From assembly GCA_964654355.1 (NCBI GenBank), contig CAZZIQ010000019.1, positions 1 through 19,496 of the forward strand: 19,496 bases of DNA, in the 5' to 3' direction. Of this stretch, positions 16,471-19,496 are shown one piece after another; position 1 is the stretch's first letter, and every line of letters begins with the position of its first letter. Position numbers and translations under genes: made by a program. The notes under the pieces were generated by a model, which had not been told where the DNA came from, searched no databases, and saw only the letters and a list, made by a program, of their open reading frames with translations. This stretch comes from CAZZIQ01 sp964654355 (GTDB lineage: Bacteria; Pseudomonadota; Gammaproteobacteria; GCF-002020875).

Positions 16471-17559
16471 TTAGTTTGTTTGTTTGCGCAGCGCCGCGAC
16501 GACCGCATCACCCATCTCACGAGTGCCCACCGTCTTAGTGCCTGCTGAAGCGATATCTGCGGTGCGAATGCCTTGGTCGAGCACTACACCAACAGCCTGA
16601 TCAATATGCTCGGCGAGCGCAGCCTGATTCAAGGTGTAACGCAACATCATGGAAACCGACAAAATGGTTGCCAGCGGATTTGCTTTGTTCTGTCCGGCAA
16701 TGTCTGGCGCAGAACCATGAATCGGCTCATACATGCCCTTGTTGTTCGCATCCAGCGAAGCGGATGGCAGCATGCCAATCGAACCGGTTAGCATGGCGGC
16801 CTCATCCGACAAGATGTCACCGAAGATATTCCCGGTCACAACGACGTCAAATTGTTTTGGCGCACGCACCAGTTGCATGGCTGCGTTATCCACGTACATG
16901 TGGGACAACTCGATCGCTGGATAATCCTTGGCAACGCGGGTCACGACCTCACGCCACAGCTCGCCCGCTTCCAGCACATTCGCCTTCTCAACCGAGCACA
17001 CGCGCTTGCCACGCTGCATCGCCACATCCATCGCGACACGGGCAATACGCTCAATCTCATGCTCGGCATAACGCATGGTGTTGAAACCCTCGCGCTCACC
17101 GTTTTCCAGGGTATGGATGCCGCGCGGCTGACCAAAATAAATATCGCCAGTCAGTTCACGCACAATCATCAGATCCAAACCCGACACCACTTCCGGCTTC
17201 AGCGTTGAAGCCTCGGCCAACTGTGGATACAAGATCGCCGGACGCAGATTGGCAAATAAATTCAATTCGGCACGCAAGCCCAACAGGCCTTTCTCCGGAC
17301 GCTTGTCACGCGGCAAGGCTTCCCATTGCACGCCACCCACGGCACCCAACAAGATTGCGTCGGCATCCTTGGCCAATTTAAGCGTTTCTTGTGGCAGTGG
17401 ATCACCATGCAGGTCATAGGCGGTACCGCCCACTGTTGCATGCTCCATCTCCAGTGCAAAGCCAAACTCTTCACGCACAACATCCAGCACCTTGACCGCT
17501 TCGGCCACGATTTCTTGGCCGATGCCATCGCCCGGCAGTACCAACAACTTGCTCGCCAT
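16471..17559 (-). CDS. leuB: 3-isopropylmalate dehydrogenase LeuB
   Basis: LeuB oxidatively decarboxylates 3-isopropylmalate with NAD+ in leucine synthesis. The 362-residue product shows the substrate-binding arginines R96, R106 and R134, the catalytic Y141 and K192, the metal ligands D224, D248 and D252, and the coenzyme segment HGSAPDIAGQNKANP. The frame is open upstream to 17709, but that extension is rich in Cys and Arg and unlike LeuB; MASKLLVLPGDGIGQEIV at 17559 is canonical and has AAGGA about 5 bases before the ATG. Other leu genes (leuCD) usually precede leuB; here ygiQ is divergent instead, so leuB-asd must have its own promoter in the 99-base gap. Confidence 0.98.
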   Translation of the reverse strand: MASKLLVLPGDGIGQEIVAEAVKVLDVVREEFGFALEMEHATVGGTAYDLHGDPLPQETLKLAKDADAILLGAVGGVQWEALPRDKRPEKGLLGLRAELNLFANLRPAILYPQLAEASTLKPEVVSGLDLMIVRELTGDIYFGQPRGIHTLENGEREGFNTMRYAEHEIERIARVAMDVAMQRGKRVCSVEKANVLEAGELWREVVTRVAKDYPAIELSHMYVDNAAMQLVRAPKQFDVVVTGNIFGDILSDEAAMLTGSIGMLPSASLDANNKGMYEPIHGSAPDIAGQNKANPLATILSVSMMLRYTLNQAALAEHIDQAVGVVLDQGIRTADIASAGTKTVGTREMGDAVVAALRKQTN

Positions 17560-17627
17560 AAATCCTTGTCCCGAAAAGGGGTTTTCCGATTGCTCGCGCC
17601 GCAGATGCAGGGCACGAAAGGTTGCGA

Positions 17628-17636
17628 ATTCTAGCA
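17628..17636 (-). promoter_or_regulatory. possible extended -10 promoter for leuB-asd
   Basis: On the minus strand TGCTAGAAT gives an extended -10 element (TGn plus TAGAAT, five of six matches to TATAAT). It lies about 69 bases upstream of the leuB ATG. No good -35 box lies 16-18 bases further upstream, which extended -10 promoters can tolerate. Its upstream edge touches an inverted repeat at 17636-17651. A weak prediction based on one motif. Confidence 0.35.
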
Positions 17637-17651
17637 GTCTGGCCGCAGACT
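17636..17651. promoter_or_regulatory. inverted repeat in the leuB/ygiQ divergent region
   Basis: AGTCTG and CAGACT form perfect 6-base arms around a 4-base centre, in the 99-base gap between divergent leuB and ygiQ. It overlaps the upstream end of a possible extended -10 for leuB and is 7 bases before the ygiQ ATG, so it could be an operator. No regulator can be named. Confidence 0.35.
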
Positions 17652-17658
17652 TGCGCGC

Positions 17659-19496
17659 ATGTCTGCCTCCACACCTGCACCCGTCCCCGCACCAAAGCTG
17701 TTTCGCCATCGTCCCTATTGGGCCAAGCGTTTCGGGATCGCCCCGTTTCTGCCAACTTCACGAGCAGAAATGGATGCCCTCGGCTGGGATTCCTGCGATG
17801 TCGTTCTCGTCGTTGGCGATGCCTACATCGATCATCCAAGCTTCGGCATGGCAGTGATCGGCCGACTTCTTGAGTCACAAGGATTTCGTGTCGGCATCTT
17901 GGCCCAACTCGATTGGCAATCCGCCGAACCGTTTCGTGCACTTGGTAAACCAAATCTATTCTTTGGCATCAGTGCCGGCAACATGGATTCGATGGTCAAC
18001 CGCTACACCGCGGACCGTAAAAAACGATCGGACGACGCCTATACAGCCAACGCAGAGCCGGATCGCCGACCCGATCGCGCTACCCTCGTCTATGCACAGC
18101 GCGCACGCGAAGCCTACCCCGATGTACCGATCGTACTCGGCGGAATCGAGGCCAGTCTGCGTCGCATCGCGCACTACGACTATTGGCAAGACAAAGTCCG
18201 GCGCTCCGTCTTGATCGACAGCAAGGCGGATCTGCTGCTATTTGGCAATGCAGAACGTGCCATCGTCGATCTTGCCCATCGCATTGCCAAAGGCGAATCT
18301 ATTACCGATATCACCGACCTGCGCGGTACCGCATTTGTACGCAAAGAGTTGCCAACCGACTGGTTTACCCTGAACTCAACCGAGATCGATGCACCTGGGC
18401 GGATTGAACCGATTGTCAGCCCCTACCAAGACATGGATGCACAAGCCTCTGTCGCCACGTCAGAAAACGATGGCGCGGTTGTGCCCTTCTCACCAAGCCT
18501 GCGCAAGCGGCCGCCACGTGAAAAAACTGTGGTGCGCCTACCTGCCTATGAACAAGTTCGCAGCGATCCGGTTTTGTATGCGCATGCCGCACGCGTCTTT
18601 CACCTAGAGACCAATCCGCATAATGCGCGCGCACTAGTCCAACGCCATGCCGATCGCGAACTGTGGATCAATCCACCACCACTGCCATTGACCACCAAAG
18701 AGCTCGATGCGGTGTTTGACCTGCCGTATGCCCGCGCACCACACCCAAGTTATGGTGATGCACGCATTCCGGCATGGGAAATGATTCGCTTCTCCGTCAA
18801 CATCATGCGCGGCTGCTTCGGCGGCTGCACCTTCTGCTCGATCACTGAGCATGAGGGCCGCATCATTCAAAGTCGTTCTGAAGAATCGATCCTGCATGAA
18901 ATTGAAGCCATTCGCGACCGCACACCTGGCTTTACTGGCATCATCTCCGATGTGGGTGGACCGACCGCCAACATGTACCGCATGACCTGCAAGGATCCCA
19001 AGATTGAGTCCGCCTGTCGGCGCTTGTCCTGCGTATATCCCGATATCTGCGACAACCTCAATACCGACCATAAGCCGCTTACCGCGCTCTACCGTAAGGC
19101 ACGCCAACTGCCGGGCATAAAAAAAGTCTTGGTCGCATCAGGATTACGCTACGACCTCGCGGTACGTGATCCGGAATACATCGAAGAACTGGCCGCGCAT
19201 CACACCGGCGGCTATTTAAAAATCGCACCGGAACACACCGAGCGTGGCCCGCTGTCACACATGATGAAGCCAGGCATTGGCAGCTATGAACGTTTTAAAG
19301 AAATCTTCCAAGCCGCCACACGTAAAGCCGGCAAAGAGCAATACCTAATTCCCTACTTCATTGCGGCCCACCCCGGGACTCAAGATGAAGACATGCTGCA
19401 GCTCGCACTTTGGCTCAAACGCAACGGCTTTCGCCTCGATCAAGTACAGACCTTCCTACCCACACCGATGGCACTCGCCACGGCGATGTACCACAG
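17659..19496 (+). CDS. ygiQ: YgiQ-family radical SAM protein, 5' part
   Basis: The frame is open from ATG 17659 to the window edge, giving 612 codons of a protein that is about 739 residues in E. coli, so roughly the last 110-130 residues are missing. It starts MSASTPAPVPAPKLFRHRPY; the N-terminal YgiQ domain holds VGDAYIDHPSFG and GGIEASLRRIAHYDYWQDK. The radical SAM cysteines C386-x3-C390-x2-C393 lie in MRGCFGGCTFCSITEHEGR, followed by ISDVGGPTANMY and LKIAPEHTE. YgiQ (UPF0313) is widespread; its reaction is not established to my knowledge. There is no clear Shine-Dalgarno; an in-frame TAG at 17632-17634 limits any upstream extension. Confidence 0.93.
   Translation, partial: MSASTPAPVPAPKLFRHRPYWAKRFGIAPFLPTSRAEMDALGWDSCDVVLVVGDAYIDHPSFGMAVIGRLLESQGFRVGILAQLDWQSAEPFRALGKPNLFFGISAGNMDSMVNRYTADRKKRSDDAYTANAEPDRRPDRATLVYAQRAREAYPDVPIVLGGIEASLRRIAHYDYWQDKVRRSVLIDSKADLLLFGNAERAIVDLAHRIAKGESITDITDLRGTAFVRKELPTDWFTLNSTEIDAPGRIEPIVSPYQDMDAQASVATSENDGAVVPFSPSLRKRPPREKTVVRLPAYEQVRSDPVLYAHAARVFHLETNPHNARALVQRHADRELWINPPPLPLTTKELDAVFDLPYARAPHPSYGDARIPAWEMIRFSVNIMRGCFGGCTFCSITEHEGRIIQSRSEESILHEIEAIRDRTPGFTGIISDVGGPTANMYRMTCKDPKIESACRRLSCVYPDICDNLNTDHKPLTALYRKARQLPGIKKVLVASGLRYDLAVRDPEYIEELAAHHTGGYLKIAPEHTERGPLSHMMKPGIGSYERFKEIFQAATRKAGKEQYLIPYFIAAHPGTQDEDMLQLALWLKRNGFRLDQVQTFLPTPMALATAMYH

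Noticed and set aside
17560..17709. N-terminal extension of LeuB
   Set aside because: The added 50 residues are Cys/Arg-rich and overlap the 5' end of ygiQ; the ATG at 17559 has a good ribosome-binding site and the canonical start.
18634..19107. 157-codon minus-strand open frame opposite ygiQ
   Set aside because: It lies fully antisense to the well-conserved radical SAM region of ygiQ and resembles no family I know.

Overview
The window looks like chromosomal DNA of a gammaproteobacterium of moderate GC content, densely coded and with no tRNA, rRNA, insertion sequence, prophage or CRISPR array visible. Three gene orders support this: an ArsC-like reductase followed by dapE; tsaB next to a YoaA-type helicase; and the block leuB-asd-fimV-truA ... 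trpF-trpB-trpA-accD-folC-dedD. The organism was not identified further. No gene-free stretch exceeds 300 bases; the longest is the 152-base oxyR/rubrerythrin divergent region.

Layout. Bases 1-1469 (+): the end of an ArsC/YffB-like reductase and dapE (lysine/peptidoglycan precursor synthesis), joined by an ATGA overlap. Bases 1459-9616 (-): read in transcription order, trpF, trpB, trpA (tryptophan), accD (fatty acid synthesis), folC (folate), dedD (SPOR cell-division protein), yoaA (iron-sulfur helicase) and tsaB (tRNA t6A). The genes are closely spaced or overlapping, and the run ends by overlapping dapE tail to tail. Bases 9684-10631 (-): oxyR. Bases 10784-13252 (+): a divergent three-gene operon encoding a rubredoxin-less rubrerythrin, a GlpC/HdrD-like iron-sulfur protein and a DUF3501 protein. 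Bases 13375-17559 (-): leuB, asd, fimV-like gene and truA. Bases 17659-19496 (+): ygiQ, cut by the window edge.

The part most worth attention is the oxyR/rubrerythrin/Fe-S/DUF3501 island, which sits between truA and trpF, genes that are usually neighbours. Its shared promoter region carries an exact OxyR half-operator (ATAG-N7-CTAT), followed in correct 7-base spacing by a degenerate second one. The OxyR protein keeps both redox cysteines at the Escherichia coli positions 199 and 208. I infer a peroxide-inducible operon in which the di-iron erythrin reduces peroxide, the iron-sulfur protein could replace the missing rubredoxin as electron donor, and DUF3501 has an unknown accessory role. This is inference from context; no step is proven by sequence alone.

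Non-coding structure: a 107-base element between DUF3501 and truA folds on paper into a three-way junction; three consecutive palindromes lie between the rubrerythrin and Fe-S genes; a clear intrinsic terminator follows asd and overlaps the apparent signal-peptide region of the fimV-like gene, which has no in-frame ATG start.
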